This document shows positions 1 to 10,482 of a stretch of DNA of 64,000 bases, piece after piece (positions within the stretch are counted from its first letter, which is position 1; each line of letters starts with the position of its first letter). The notes under the pieces were generated by a model. It did not search any database, was not told where the DNA came from, and saw nothing but the letters and a program-made list of their open reading frames with translations. The stretch is taken from NCBI GenBank assembly GCA_021186555.1, contig JAJKFL010000007.1, positions 26,169,177 to 26,233,176 of the forward strand, given 5' to 3'. A program made the position numbers and the translations under genes. Source of the stretch: Reticulitermes speratus (lineage: Eukaryota; Arthropoda; Insecta; Blattodea; Rhinotermitidae).

Positions 1-80
1 GGAGAAAGGAAAGAAGTGTGAAAGAAAATGGAAAAGAAGAAAATAGAAATGAAGAGCAAGACGCAGGAAAGAAAGTACAT
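1..80 (+). repeat. purine-rich low-complexity tract
   Basis: The first 80 bases are almost all A and G (GGAGAAAGGAAAGAAG-like). Similar tracts lie at 41041-41275 and 59410-59870. No coding signal. Confidence 0.6.
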
Positions 81-1525
81 TAATATTTTTGGTTGTTATA
101 CAAAGAGAAGGATCGCAGGTAGAATTGAAGCCGCTCCAGTGATCGCATGCTTTTGTTCTATAGACGTGACGTAGCAAGAACTTCTATCGAAAGCTAAAGC
201 GTATCAGACGTCACCGAGCCCAAGACCCAAATAATACGTTCACCGGGCGAAGACTTGCTGCCGCCCTAACTAGGCGAGACGCTAAAGGTTCTTATTACCG
301 TGATTCCAATGCATCAGAGTTCACTCCATTTCTCTCCGTTTGTGTTCAAGCGTGTTTCTTTTTCTCCTTTCCTTCCATTCACCCTACATATTGTCTTTCT
401 CTCTTTAGCTGGGAGCACTTTGTTTCTCGCGTGGGGTAAATTGATCCTATGTCTCCATTATTACCCCAGGCTTGCTGGCATATCAACCGCGTTTCCATGG
501 CCTACTGTAGAATACGAATTGCCTTTCCGCTCTGCTGCCGCCTTTACTTCCTTCAGTCATGGCCTCCTCTGATGGCCTTCCCACATTTTTACGCTACAAT
601 GCTCTGACACTTAGTGTTAGCCCTGTAGATTGAGGTCAGGTAATTCTGCGCAGGATGGGGCATTCGAAAAGTCCATCCAGGATTTGTGGAGGACATTTTT
701 TTGGTCGGGTACTTCGGTCTTACCTTTTTAATAATTATTCCAACGAATATTCAGAATTATTTATTTATCATAAGACTCTAGTGAAAGATTTAACTCTCTT
801 GTGTGCGACTTGTGTTGTCTTAGTGACACTTCCTCAGCTGCATTCGTTACAGTGTACGCTATATGTATGTTACATTCTTATGTGAATCTTGAATTAGGTT
901 ACACAAGCAAGAAGACTGTCAGAGCCTTCTTTGAATCACTAATCCTGCGTTTTTTTATAGGTTTCTAAGGCCACAAAATACCTCAACGATGCCGAGATTC
1001 GAAACCCAAACCCTTGTAATAAGAAGCCAAATTGCTAAACGATCACGGACTCTGCTAGTCCAAACATTTATAAACCGAAAACTTAGAACTATAAAAATTT
1101 TTCTTTTAATGGAATATAGAACGATCGAGGTGGCTGGATTGCTTAACCTACTGGCTGTTCCTTACGCCTAACGTAAACTGAATTTTCTCGACATCAGACA
1201 CCCTTTGAGGTCCACAGAGCTTCCTGGCAGTTTTTATGCTCTTGCATAATAAGGAATTTCGAGATTTATTCAGGTAATCCAATAAGTCTGGGATAATGCT
1301 AAGATGTTAAGATCCATTGCGATTATCAGTATGACTTAAAACAAAAACTACGTTTTGTTTGAGAGCCGTAATGCAAAACGGCCACTAGAAAGCCTGAGGA
1401 GTGCAGAGGAAGTTAATATTAAGATGCATTTAAGGGGTAGTCTGTGATGGTTGGGGGAACTGGATCATGATCGCATTGAAATGCGGGTTTTCGTATGAGT
1501 CTTGTTGAAGCTTTCGAGTTGTGAC
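81..1525. other. no recognisable feature
   Basis: Unique-looking AT-rich DNA. Open frames at 300-572, 655-885 and 989-1171 show no domain or codon structure and are treated as chance. A weak tRNA B-box-like string (GAGATTCGAAACCC) lies near 992 but has no recognisable body. Confidence 0.5.
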
Positions 1526-1531
1526 AACAGC

Positions 1532-1995
1532 TTTTTTTTTTTGTTAAAGGTCCCGCAGCAGATGCCTTGAGGCTTGTTGTGCAACCCTGTGATGAAGATG
1601 ATGAAGTTTTTTCTGCTTTTCCATATTAACGGAGAACTGGTGGAATGAAATTGACAGGGGAAAACCGAAGTACTCTGGGGAAAAATCTGTCTCAGTGCCA
1701 CTTTTTCCACCACAAATCCCACATGGACCGACCAGGGATTTTTTTTTCCTGTCCCGTTTTCTCCTTTGATCCATTTTGCACTTTTAAATCCTTCTGTCCT
1801 TCATGTTCCATACTACTGTCCTTATACAACAACACAACACAAACATCCATGCCCCAGGTGGGATTCGAACCCACGATCCTAGTAAGCGAGCGGCCGAAGA
1901 CCCACACCTTAGACCGCACGGCCACTGGGATCGGCGAACCCGAGCCTCCGCGGTGAGAGGCGGACGACTAACAGCCTGAACCATGGCACGGCCCT
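1532..1995 (-). mobile_element. SINE-C, split by a nested SINE-B
   Basis: tRNA-derived SINE on the minus strand in two pieces. 1532-1738 is the 3' body: oligo(T) (the element's A tail), the CCCGCAGCAGATG end and the TTGTGCAACCCTGTGATGAAG segment. 1936-1995 is the tRNA-like head (CCGCGGTGAGAGG, CCATGGCACGGCC). The break falls inside the B box, GGGTTCG in the head half and ATCCC in the body half. A short possible TSD, AACAGC, lies at 1526-1531 and 1996-2001. Pol III promoter function is lost through the interruption. This is the only copy in the window where both halves of a SINE invaded at the B box survive. Confidence 0.85.
1739..1935 (-). mobile_element. SINE-B inserted in the SINE-C B box
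   Basis: Minus-strand SINE with a Leu/Ser-like tRNA head (1850-1935; reading GCCGATCCCAGTGGCC, GGTCTAAGG A-box region, GGTTCGAATCCC B box) followed by body B (ATGTTTGTGTTGTGTT, then TTTAAAAGTGCAAAATGGAT, GGACAGG and an A tail seen as T at 1739-1747). It is a full-length monomer. The A tail abuts ATCCC of the host SINE-C. The boundary at the head side is uncertain by one or two bases because GATC occurs in both elements. No clear TSD is seen. Confidence 0.85.
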
Positions 1996-2082
1996 AACAG
2001 CCGTAAACTTACTTCGATATTTGGGAAGGATGCGGTCGGTGCCTACTTTAGTACACTATTGCACTATTCCGAGTGGACTCTT

Positions 2083-2200
2083 GACCCGTGAGGATGGGAC
2101 GGATACGTTGTCCCGAAACGTCGGTAAACAATTACCACACGACGCCGCGTAATACCCCAGAAGACCACAGATTTCATCAACATCGCGGCGGAAGCCTGAA
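2083..2200 (+). ncRNA. hammerhead-like motif with conserved 3' tail
   Basis: Core GTGAGGA (2088-2094), one extra base, stem II GGGAC/GTCCC (2096-2100 with 2110-2114), GAAAC at 2115, then the palindrome ACGT and C at 2122, the place a hammerhead would be cut. Downstream, ACCACACGACGCCGCG and CATCGCGGCGGAAGCC can pair around CCCAGAAGACC. The same unit, motif plus tail, recurs at 60633-60752. The first core base is G, not C, so activity is doubtful. Probably a Penelope-like-element remnant; the alternative is an unrelated structured repeat. Confidence 0.45.
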
Positions 2201-3200
2201 ATCAAGGTTAATCAGGATGGCCTTCTCCTGCCCGGGATTCGAAATTTAAACCTCGTATTACCAAACACGGTGATAATCACCACATCGCAACTTTCGCTAT
2301 GGGCGGTAAACCATGGATAATGCTTAGAACTAACTCACTTCTGTCACTGTTAAAGTAATCAGAATAATCTGATGGCCAGAACTTATTGCCAAGGAGTTTG
2401 TAAAATTTATCACTTTCTGTCCGAGTGAGAATTTGGACACGGTAGATTCGGACAAGATAAAATCCTCAGACTGGTAAAGTGACACCTCATTCACACCTTT
2501 GAGGACTAACTGACTCCTTTAAGCAGAGTCTTAATAGTTCCACAGACATTCAAGAAATTCCCCGCATATTAGGCGTGTGTTTAATTACTGGATCGATACC
2601 CGCTTTACGTCATCTCGGAAAGTCGTCAAGTGTTTTCTTTATGGCTCCTTTGTTTAAGTTCAGTTCAAATTTTGTATTCTGGTGAAAGGATTTGCTGAGT
2701 TTGTATAAAACGTTTGTATATCCCGTCTTCTCCAAAATTTATCACAACTTAATCCTATCCCAGTATACAGTTCGAAATGAAAGGGCATTGGGCATAATCC
2801 ATGAACTCTGTTGACTAGAAAGTAAATGTGACACGTGAGTCTAACACGTAAAAAAAATAGTAGCTTTGTTACAATTCAGCACTAGTTACATAATATGCTG
2901 CTCGAAATGACCTGTCATTCTGGATGCATAATTTTGCGTGCCGCTTAGCGCTGCGAATAGTTTTGGGATTGCCCGAAAATAGCTACAGTACGAACTGTTC
3001 CACCATGTTCTTGTATTAGGTATATGTACCCGTACCTGAAGTAGCAAAACTCTCTGTATCTAAAAATCATGCAACGTTAAAATAAGAGTCAAGAATGAAT
3101 TTCAGAGGATGTGGAAGGAAGGGGGGTTTGTCTAGTTTAATGCAGTTTATAAGAACTTGAATGTCACTAGAGAGATTGAGGAAAACAAAAAAACATCGTC
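2201..3200. other. no recognisable feature
   Basis: AT-rich. A B-box-like string on the minus strand near 2233-2250 (GGGATTCGAAATTTAAACC on the plus strand) suggests a worn tRNA-SINE, but no body can be traced. Confidence 0.4.
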
Positions 3201-3212
3201 AGTATAGACAGT

Positions 3213-3282
3213 GTCCTAGCTGAGATTAGAACCGCGAATCTGCCGAATGCAAGTCAGTAACCTTACCGCTCCGATAACAACT
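3213..3282 (-). repeat. degraded tRNA-like SINE head
   Basis: On the minus strand GAGCGGTAAGGTTACTGACT is followed by a B-box-like GCGGTTCTAATCTC at the right spacing, the layout of a tRNA-derived SINE promoter. An A-rich stretch at 3180-3194 may be part of the body. No acceptor stem closes, so this is not a tRNA gene. Confidence 0.45.
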
Positions 3283-3693
3283 AAGTTACTCGCATACAAT
3301 TCTTGTATTTGAACAGTGCGAGTACAAAAAATTAATTTTGGGCAAGCATCTGTAATAAAAGTATTAAAAAATACAAACCATAAGAGGACATATCTGTGGT
3401 AACTGATATATGCAAGTCAGTCAACCGCAAACAAACAAGACTGAACTGTTTTGCATCATAGTATTCATATTCTGAAAAGGAAAGCTGAAATATTACAAAA
3501 TTTTCTATTTTTTACCATCATGGCTCCGCGTGGTAATAAGGTTTTTACACGTCAGCTGATTACCCAACGCAATGAAAGGCATACAGTCTTTGACAGAACA
3601 GCAGTAAACATACATTACACCTTGTGTGTTGTAACAACCACAGCTGAGGGAGAAGACGGAAGTAGCGAAACAGGTAGAACAGAAGTGCCTGTC

Positions 3694-3983
3694 AGGCCGT
3701 GTTATGGCTCAGGCGGTTAGTCGCTGGCCTCTCACCGCGGAGGCCCGAGTTCGATCCCGGTCAATCCAAATGGATTTGTGGTGGACAAAGTGACATTGGG
3801 ACAGGTTTTCCCCGAGTACTTCGGTTTTCCCCTGTCAATTTAATTCCACCGGTGCTCCATTACTTGGAAAAAAAATTAAAAATCTTATCATCTTTCTCTT
3901 CATCTCCATCATAGGGTTGCACAATAAGCCTTAAGGCTGCGGTGCGTCCGTAGTTTCTGCTGCGGGGCTCTTCTCAAAAAAAA
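3694..3983 (+). mobile_element. SINE-C, full length with TSD
   Basis: Near-complete plus-strand copy: head GGCCGTGTTATGGCTCAGG, B box AGTTCGATCCCGG (3749-3761), middle GTGGTGGACAAAGTGACATT, TTCCACCGGTGCTCCATTAC, then GGTTGCACAATAAGCC, GTCCGTAG and CTGCTGCGGGGCTCTTCTC with an A tail. TSD AGTGCCTGTC at 3684-3693 and 3985-3994. Frames at 3451-3720 and 3699-3914 are readings of this SINE and its flank, not genes. Confidence 0.95.
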
Positions 3984-4018
3984 GAGTGCCTGTCCCATTC
4001 GTCACAAAACGTCTCGGC

Positions 4019-4245
4019 ACAGCCCAGTCAGTGCAGTGACTAAGGACACGAGCTGCACAATCGGGGAGTGTTGGTTCAATTCCTAGCAGGAAAAAAACAT
4101 GTTTTTCTTCCCCAGATTTGCCATACCGGATCTGGTGACCATACAGCCTCCGCTAAAATTTGTTCTTGGGGCTCCTTCCCGGGGGTAAGGCGACCAGGAT
4201 GGGAAGCTGACCACACATCTAGTGCCAAGATTAAGAATGTTTAGA
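4019..4245 (+). mobile_element. SINE-D-like element, old
   Basis: tRNA-like head (CCCAGTCAGTGCAGTGACTAAGG, then GGTTCAATTCCTAGCAGG as B box) followed by the central block shared with SINE-D and SINE-E: TCCCGGGGGTAAGGCGACC, GAAGCTGACCACACATCTAG and TGCCAAGATTAAG. Diverged from the SINE-D copies at 31379 and 18901. No TSD seen. Confidence 0.65.
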
Positions 4246-5484
4246 TTTATGCACCTACTTACTAATATAACTTCGTGGCGATGTTCTTAATCGGTCACAG
4301 AGACAACTTCACCTTCTCCTTTACTAAACCGCAACTGTTTATTGTTTAACAACCTGCACTTGGTGTGAGGTCATCATGGGTGTCCAAAGAGCATAAAGTG
4401 TCTGTTCACATTCATTTCCTTTCGCCTTCAGTGTTTCACATGTCTTCACCCCATTTTCCCCTCTTCTTTATATATTTTTTTTCTTTTCTTCTGCACAAAT
4501 TGGCCGCGTCTCCATTATTCCCGTGACGTATCAAGGATCGGTCAGATTTGTCTTGTGAGTTCCTGGTCTAGAGAGACAACGGGCTGGTCCGTTAAGACAG
4601 AGGACAAACAGGGCGACTCCCTGTCCTGTGAAAGATCCTGCGTCGCTCCCACCCACACTAGTTATAGAACTTCCTTCAATAACTCCAGATGAGTTCAGCA
4701 TTCTTCCCTGCCCTATTCAATCACTTCTCTACACTGCACTATCTGATGCACGCACTTTATCAACCGCGCAACAACGCAATTTCTTCTATGTGCATTCATA
4801 ATTTTTTTACAATTTTAAATTTGTTACATATAATTTTAGATGGAGTCATTACCAAATCTGCAACCAAAAAGATACTTGATTCAACAAATTTCTGCCACTG
4901 TGTTATTGTGTTAATTTGTGCGAAGACTCAACCACATGGTATTTCCTACTTTACAGACACATTACCAACCAAGCATATTAGCTAAGTACCTGTTATATTT
5001 TATAAGCTATTTCAAAAGACTTAAACTGGTACTTCGGAACAGATTTTGTGCGGAACTTTGTCAACCGTGCAACCAACTAACATTTATTTTGGCACTATTT
5101 TTCAAATTTTCCACTGTTTCTTTGAATCTCATTTCACATAAAAGTTATCAACCATCCAGTAATTGCTAATTTTTTTAAGGCCTTAAGATATGAAGGCCAG
5201 ATGCACCAATACGTTTTATAAGCAGTCTCGGAGTTTTGGTCTTCCTATTGTCCCATACTCAAGAGAATACAGTTGACCTGCACAGCGTAGGTAGAGTCCC
5301 TTAACACTCGCGACGACGGTCGAGGGTAAACACATACTTCCTGTCAAAATCTTGAGTTTCTATCACTGCATGACCTTCTTTACACTGGTCACCGTTTGTT
5401 AGGAGTTTCTGTTATAAAAAGCCTACAGTCAAATTTATGTAAAGCTCTAACCGCCTAGAAAACTACAGAAAAAATACACTACCT
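4246..5484. other. no recognisable feature
   Basis: AT-rich sequence. Overlapping open frames at 4689-4985 and 4918-5169 lack any motif or codon bias visible by eye. Confidence 0.45.
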
Positions 5485-5508
5485 CACACACACACACACA
5501 CACACACA
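5485..5508. repeat. (CA)n microsatellite
   Basis: Twelve uninterrupted CA units. Confidence 0.95.
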
Positions 5509-6381
5509 AAACACGACTGCACTTCAGCCCAATTTATTTTTAACTGGAATACATCAGCTGTTGGTCACAAACAAGGGACGGTCGGCTTTCCCCTGCGTAA
5601 ATCCCTGCCAAGGTCAACTGCAAACTCCACAGTCAGTAAGAGTATGTAAGATTGCCTTAGAACTAATAACACTTGGCCGTCAAATGGTCAGTGTTGAAAG
5701 TCTGCAAATAATCTTGGGTAGAAAGGTTGTGAGGGTTCATGCCAGTGCATGAGAATCTTACTGAAAGAAGAAATGTGGTGTCAGCGACTTTGGGTCCTTT
5801 TACGAGGGAGTTTCAGAGAAAAGCCTCAGTCTATTCTTTTCCCTTGTGTGCGTTTCTCTCATCTTAACATGGTAAAGAGAACACGTGTTATTTCTTCCAA
5901 TATTTGTAACTATCTTCTCGTTTATTATGGGACCCGAGTAGAGACGTTGCCTGACTCGAGAATCGATTCTGTACTCCAGAATCAGAATACGAAACCACTG
6001 GTTAGCGTGAATTATTTATGACCCTGCAGCTTGGGACTAGCTTTTATTTTGCCTGGGACCAATCGGCTGCATGCATTATACAGCAAGACAGAATTCCAAC
6101 TCAGATTACTGTCGCAGGAGGCGGTGACAGACCCATAGCCTAATGCTGCTACACCAGAGGTCTGCAACCTGTGGATGGAAGATCTCAGTCGTCCGCGTCC
6201 TGAGTTAATTCTGTGTAAATATATATATATATACAGCAATGCTGGAAAAGTATTTAATCTCTGGGCAAATGGAGAGGTTCTGAATTCTGGAGCCTCAAAG
6301 GTTTATCTGAGTGACAACACTCAGTGGAGCTGTGACACAGTTTCAGGCTTATGTCTGAGTTTCTTCTGTTATCCTCAGCTA
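5509..6381. other. no gene; short AT repeat inside
   Basis: Nothing recognisable apart from a short (TA)n run near 6219-6232. Frames at 5561-5752 and 5749-6021 are not supported as genes. Confidence 0.45.
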
Positions 6382-6392
6382 ATCATCATTCT

Positions 6393-6650
6393 GCCGATCC
6401 CAGTGGCCGCCCGATCTAAGGCATGGGTCTGCGGCCGTTCGTTTGCTGGGATTGCGGGTTTGAATCCCACCGGGGGGCATGGATGTCTGTCTCTTGTGAG
6501 TGTTGTGTGTTGTCAGGTAGAGGTCTTTGCGACGGGTTGATCACTTGTCCAGAGGAGTCCTACCAAGTGTGGTGTGTCTGAGTGTGATCGTGAAGCCTCG
6601 ACAATGAGGAGGCCTAGGCCCCCAAGGGGCTGTCGCGTCAGGGGGAAAAA
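6393..6650 (+). mobile_element. SINE-A with TSD
   Basis: Leu/Ser-like head (GCCGATCCCAGTGGCCGCC, GATCTAAGGC, B box GGTTTGAATCCC), then body A: ATGGATGTCTGTCTCTTGTG, TGTTGTCAGGTAGAGGTC, AGAGGAGTCCTACC, GGTGTGTCTGAGTGTGATCG, AAGGGGCTGTCGCG and an A tail. TSD ATCATCATTCT at 6382-6392 and 6651-6661. The frame at 6175-6540 reads through it and is not a gene. Confidence 0.95.
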
Positions 6651-6905
6651 ATCATCATTCTACCGTTGCTCCTTACTCATCTCTCACCATCCGATATCCC
6701 TGAGCAGGCAGCGCATTTTCACATTGTCAGTCTTTAATTTGAAAGCTTTATCTATGACAGGCGTTTTGCTGTTTACATAGTAAGGAAGATACGTCTAGTA
6801 TAATACTGCTACATGACCACGCATTAACCCTAAGTACTTACCTTATTAATTTAACCATTAGAAGACGGATTGACTTACGTTAAGTAGAAAATTCACTCAT
6901 AAAAT
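6651..6905. other. spacer between two SINE-A copies
   Basis: No recognisable element. The two flanking SINE-A copies share orientation but have different TSDs, so they are independent insertions, not a tandem duplication. Confidence 0.6.
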
Positions 6906-6913
6906 GTTATGTA

Positions 6914-7179
6914 GCCGATCCCAGTGGCAGCGCGGTCTAAGGTGTGGATCTACGGCCGCTCGCTTACTGGGATTGTGGGTTCGAATCCAGCCTAGGGCAT
7001 GGATGTCTGTCTCTTGTGAGTGTTGTGTGTTGTCAGGTAGAGGTCTCTGCGACGAGCTGGTCCCCCGTCCAGAGGAGTCCTACCGAGTGTGGTGTGTCTA
7101 CGAACTGTGTGATCGTGAAGCCTCGAAAAATGAGGCGGCCTAGGCCCCCAAGGGGCTGTCGAGCCATTGAAAAAAAAAA
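6914..7179 (+). mobile_element. SINE-A with TSD
   Basis: Full head and body A ending in GGGGCTGTCGAGCCATTG plus nine or more A. TSD GTTATGTA at 6906-6913 and 7180-7187. The A-box region reads GGTCTAAGGTGTGG and the B box GGTTCGAATCC, both close to consensus, so this copy could still be transcribed by Pol III. Confidence 0.95.
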
Positions 7180-7299
7180 GTTATGTAAGCCCGATCATGT
7201 GTACGGCTCGATTCAATAAACTTGTTACAATAAGTCAGTCCATCCCACAGGCTGGACGACCGAGAAATAGTACTTCGTTTCCTGGAAACATAATTTTTT

Positions 7300-7446
7300 T
7301 CCTGTTTTCTAAGGCACCCAGAATGCCTTTTGGCCCCACGCAGTTTCGTATTCAGCGAGAACCTGGAGCAAGTTTCACGGGTATAAAGCTGCCGGAGAGT
7401 GAAGCTGACCAATCATCTCATTCAGTTCCAGGATTAAGAAAGAGGG
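7300..7446 (+). mobile_element. SINE-D/E-type central block, degraded
   Basis: Faint match to the shared block: ATTCAGCGAGAACCTGG, ACGGGTATAAAGCTGCCGGA, GAAGCTGACCAATCATCTCA and CCAGGATTAAG. No head or TSD is visible. Confidence 0.4.
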
Positions 7447-8220
7447 GATTTTCATCTCATCTGTTCTACATGTCTTAATGCTCTGCACCCAGATATTTAT
7501 AGCTTTTTACATCACATTGCTGCGCTAGCTTATTCCAGCCCCAGTCATTTTGTCCATATTACACTGTGCAATGTTATAGTCGGACATATCGGCTCCATTT
7601 ACAGAGTGGTCGCACTGCTTAACCACCGACATCATTTCTGCTAAGGTTTACTATGTAACAGTTTATTACTCTTTTCTAAAAACCTTATGCAACCCCTCTT
7701 ATCACGTCGGGTCTTGCATTGCGTTGCACTACAAAAGTTACGATCAAATAGTCCTTCAGGTTTTTACTACTCTACTTTCAGCTACGTTACATTAAGTTCC
7801 CACAGATACATTATAAAATCCAACCAAACGTTCTGTACATATTTGCTCTCTCATAATACTCTACCTATTTCCGTGAACTAATTACCCAAGTCTAAGGGCT
7901 TTGCTAGGTTTTGGTGAGCTGCAGGACGCTGTCAGCTGATATACAAACATTGTAAATGGCTACCATTAATTCGGTGTTACGTTGTAAGAGGCTATAGGAC
8001 GTTACAATCCTACCTGCGTGTTCTTGAAATAGCTCATGTCTCTTGTATTGCTGTGCGACATGTGCGATATTACAGTAGACTACTTGTGCAACTAGAGTTG
8101 CTAAGATCCTCTAACTGTTGGTTCAGTGCTTTCCAAGTGTGTTACTTAAAGACGCTGTTAGTTGCCGAGATTATGTAACGTTGTTGATACATGAGCGAAT
8201 GAATGTGCATGGACTTCTTG
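7447..8220. other. no recognisable feature
   Basis: AT-rich, no repeat family I recognise. The 64-residue frame at 7687-7881 is not supported. Confidence 0.45.
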
Positions 8221-8221
8221 T

Positions 8222-8375
8222 GGAATGATAATGACAAGGGAAAACCGAAGAACTCGGAGAAAAACCTGTCCCAGTGTAACATTGTCCACCATAAATCCCG
8301 CATGCACTGGCCTGGGATTAAGGTCGGGCCTCCGCTGTCACAGGCCAGTGACTAAACGCATGACATGGCAAGTCC
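8222..8375 (-). mobile_element. SINE-C fragment
   Basis: Minus-strand head and first half: GGAATGATAATGACAAGGG, GGAAAACCGAAGAACTCGG, CCTGTCCCAGTGTAAC, then head remnants ending in CATGACATGGCA. The body 3' part is missing and the B box is mutated (CCTGGGATTAAGG). Confidence 0.7.
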
Positions 8376-8596
8376 CGTGTTTAATGTTACTCTGTACAAA
8401 TTACAATCGCCTAATGTTCATGAAATATATTCAATATGATAAGATGTGAGATTCTTGTGATGGTGACATTTAAAACTCTGATGACGCGGGCTATGAGGTG
8501 GCGTAGTTTTGTACACGGTTACCAACTTTCGGACGAATCATCTACTGTCATCTTCTGGAGCCACAATTTTATTTGCAGTTTCGCTCAGCACCCTAC

Positions 8597-8850
8597 TTTT
8601 TTTTTTTTTGCGAAGGGACCCGCAGCAGATACTACGGACGCACCCCAGCCTTGAGGCTTATTGTGCAACCCTTAGACGACGATGATTATTTTTTTAATTT
8701 TTCCGTGTAATGGAGCACCGGTGGAATAAAATTTACAGGGGAAAACCGAAGTACTCGGGGAAAAACATGTCCCAGTGCCACTTTGTCCAACACAAATCTC
8801 ACATGGAATAACCCGGGATCGAACCCGGGCCTCTGTGGTGAGAGACCCTA
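8597..8850 (-). mobile_element. SINE-C, lacking its 5' head end
   Basis: T run (A tail) at 8597-8609, CCCGCAGCAGATACTACGG, CTTATTGTGCAACCC, GGAGCACCGGTGGAATAAAA, GGGGAAAACCGAAGTACTCG, then an intact B box (CCCGGGATCGAACCCGGG) and CTCTGTGGTGAGAG, after which similarity stops. About 35 bases of the head are absent, as expected for 5' truncation in target-primed reverse transcription. Confidence 0.85.
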
Positions 8851-9937
8851 CCGCCTTTCTTCACTACGTTACCATTAGTGCCCGTATAAATATTACATAA
8901 TTGCGTAAATTGTTCACATGTTCCACTTTACGACTTACGTCATGTCCCTTTGTGTTGATGAACCGTCTCCTCTATCCTCCGCCCCTCAGAGTAGCTCACT
9001 TGTCGTTCAGTTGAGCAGAGTTGGTCCCACGACTCAGGTAATAGCATTTAGACGTGAGGCCATTACAGATTTATAGCGTGCTCTGTGTTGGTGGACCAGC
9101 AGGGACCGCACGCGCGATTTGCACCATTTCCCTTCTAGACCTTGCAGCTTTCTCTACTACAAAACATTTGCAAAACTTCTTCTTGTAAGCTGGAGCTTTC
9201 GTGGCTTAGACTAGTCTTAGAAGCAAGGCGCTGCAAAATTCTCACAAGGGACTTCCAGTCTTCCGGCTCTTTTCTTTTCTTTTCTTTTTTCAGGTTTATC
9301 CGTTTAGAGTTAGGTCAAGCTGTGCCAGTAGGTATGAAGCGACCTACAAGTCCAGAGACGAATGTTTGTTTGTTTGTTGTTGTCTTTGCTCCAGACTCGA
9401 CTCCATTGGAGTGATTTCCTTGAGTGTGTGTGTGTGTTGGATGGGTGGAGTTCAGAGTAAAACATTTCTTCAAAAGTTGTTCTTTTAACTTTCCAAACAC
9501 AAAAACTTGTTTCCCCCCACTACTTTTTTTAATTTATGTCCCTTCAACAACAAACTATAAAGCAGAACGACTGAGATCGCAGAACCGGAAGATTTATTAG
9601 ATCTTTTATGTAGGTAAAGTTACTTTTACATAAATCTCAAGTCTGTTAAACTTAACTAAGTAAAAAAGGTATAATTTCCACAGACACTTGTTCTGAATGT
9701 GTTAGATCTAAATCGTTTTTGTTGTGTTGGTTTCTTGCTTCATTTCTATGTTCCAATCATACATCTCCACATCTGAGAGCTAAGGTAGTAGACACCAGTC
9801 TAGCAGGTTCACCAAAAAACTGCGTCCATAACAAAACCATGCAAATCTAAAAGAAGTTTTTCATAAATTGGATGTTAAGCATGGGGCTGAGGAACTGGTT
9901 GCTGAGTGTTATTTAAAGGTTTCATTCATTTATTTTA
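8851..9937. other. no gene; short GT and TTTG repeats
   Basis: Contains (TTTG)n near 9366-9378 and (GT)n near 9425-9438. Otherwise featureless. Confidence 0.45.
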
Positions 9938-9948
9938 TTCATTTATTT

Positions 9949-10367
9949 CTTTTTTATTTATTTTTTAGTCGTCCTCTTCTCAACTCCGGTTTCCCGTTTC
10001 AGTGTTGAGGTTGTAATTCCTTTTGATCACACTGACAGGACACACCACACTCGGTAGGACTCATCTGGACGAGGGATCGGCTCGTCGCAGAGGTCTCTAC
10101 CTGACAACAACACACAACACTCACAAGAGACAGACATCCATGCCCCCGGTGGGATTTTTTTTTTTGCCTGTCCGGGGTTTTTCCCTTTTGATCCATTTTT
10201 GTACTGTTTAAATCCTTTCGTCCTTCATGTCACTTTACGTTCCATGCTACCGTCCTTACAACAAACACAACACAAACATCCATGCCCCCGGTGGGATTCG
10301 AACCCACGATCCTAGTAAGCGAGCGGCCGCAGACCCACGCCTTGACCGCGCGGCCACTGGGATCGGC
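9949..10367 (-). mobile_element. composite SINE: head-B, then body A
   Basis: Reading the minus strand: tRNA head (10367 to about 10278), body B (ATGTTTGTGTTGTGTTTG, GAACGTAAAGTGACATGAAG, TTTAAACAGTACAAAAATGG), an A tail (T run 10156-10165), then ATCCCACCGGGGGCATGG and body A (ATGTCTGTCTCTTGTGAG, CTACCGAGTGTGGTGTG). Body A's 3' end is diverged below 10040. TSD TTCATTTATTT at 9938-9948 and 10368-10378 brackets the whole composite, so it was inserted in one event. Frames at 9999-10196 and 10023-10211 lie inside it. Confidence 0.9.
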
Positions 10368-10463
10368 TTCATTTATTTACCCTATTTATTATTAATAGCT
10401 CAATGAGGGCCTGCCTGCGAGTTGCTACGAGTGTAGGCGTAGTATTATTTCGCAAACACCCCC

Positions 10464-10482
10464 GCCCCCCCCCCCCCCCCCC
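10464..10482. repeat. poly(C) run
   Basis: Nearly uninterrupted C run following CACCCCCGCCC; length in the assembly may be unreliable. Confidence 0.85.

Noticed and set aside
1645..1984. Peptides of the GFEPTILVSERPKTH type, repeated at 1645, 10023, 21865, 25201 and elsewhere
   Set aside because: They look like a conserved protein family because they are antisense readings of the SINE-A/B tRNA head. Predicted genes built on them would be false.
5485..5508. CA repeat as a regulatory Z-DNA site
   Set aside because: No nearby gene to regulate; recorded only as a microsatellite.
6914..6990. Possible tRNA-Leu/Ser gene
   Set aside because: A and B boxes fit, but the acceptor stem does not close and the element continues into body A with a TSD around the whole. 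The same holds for all other tRNA-like heads here.
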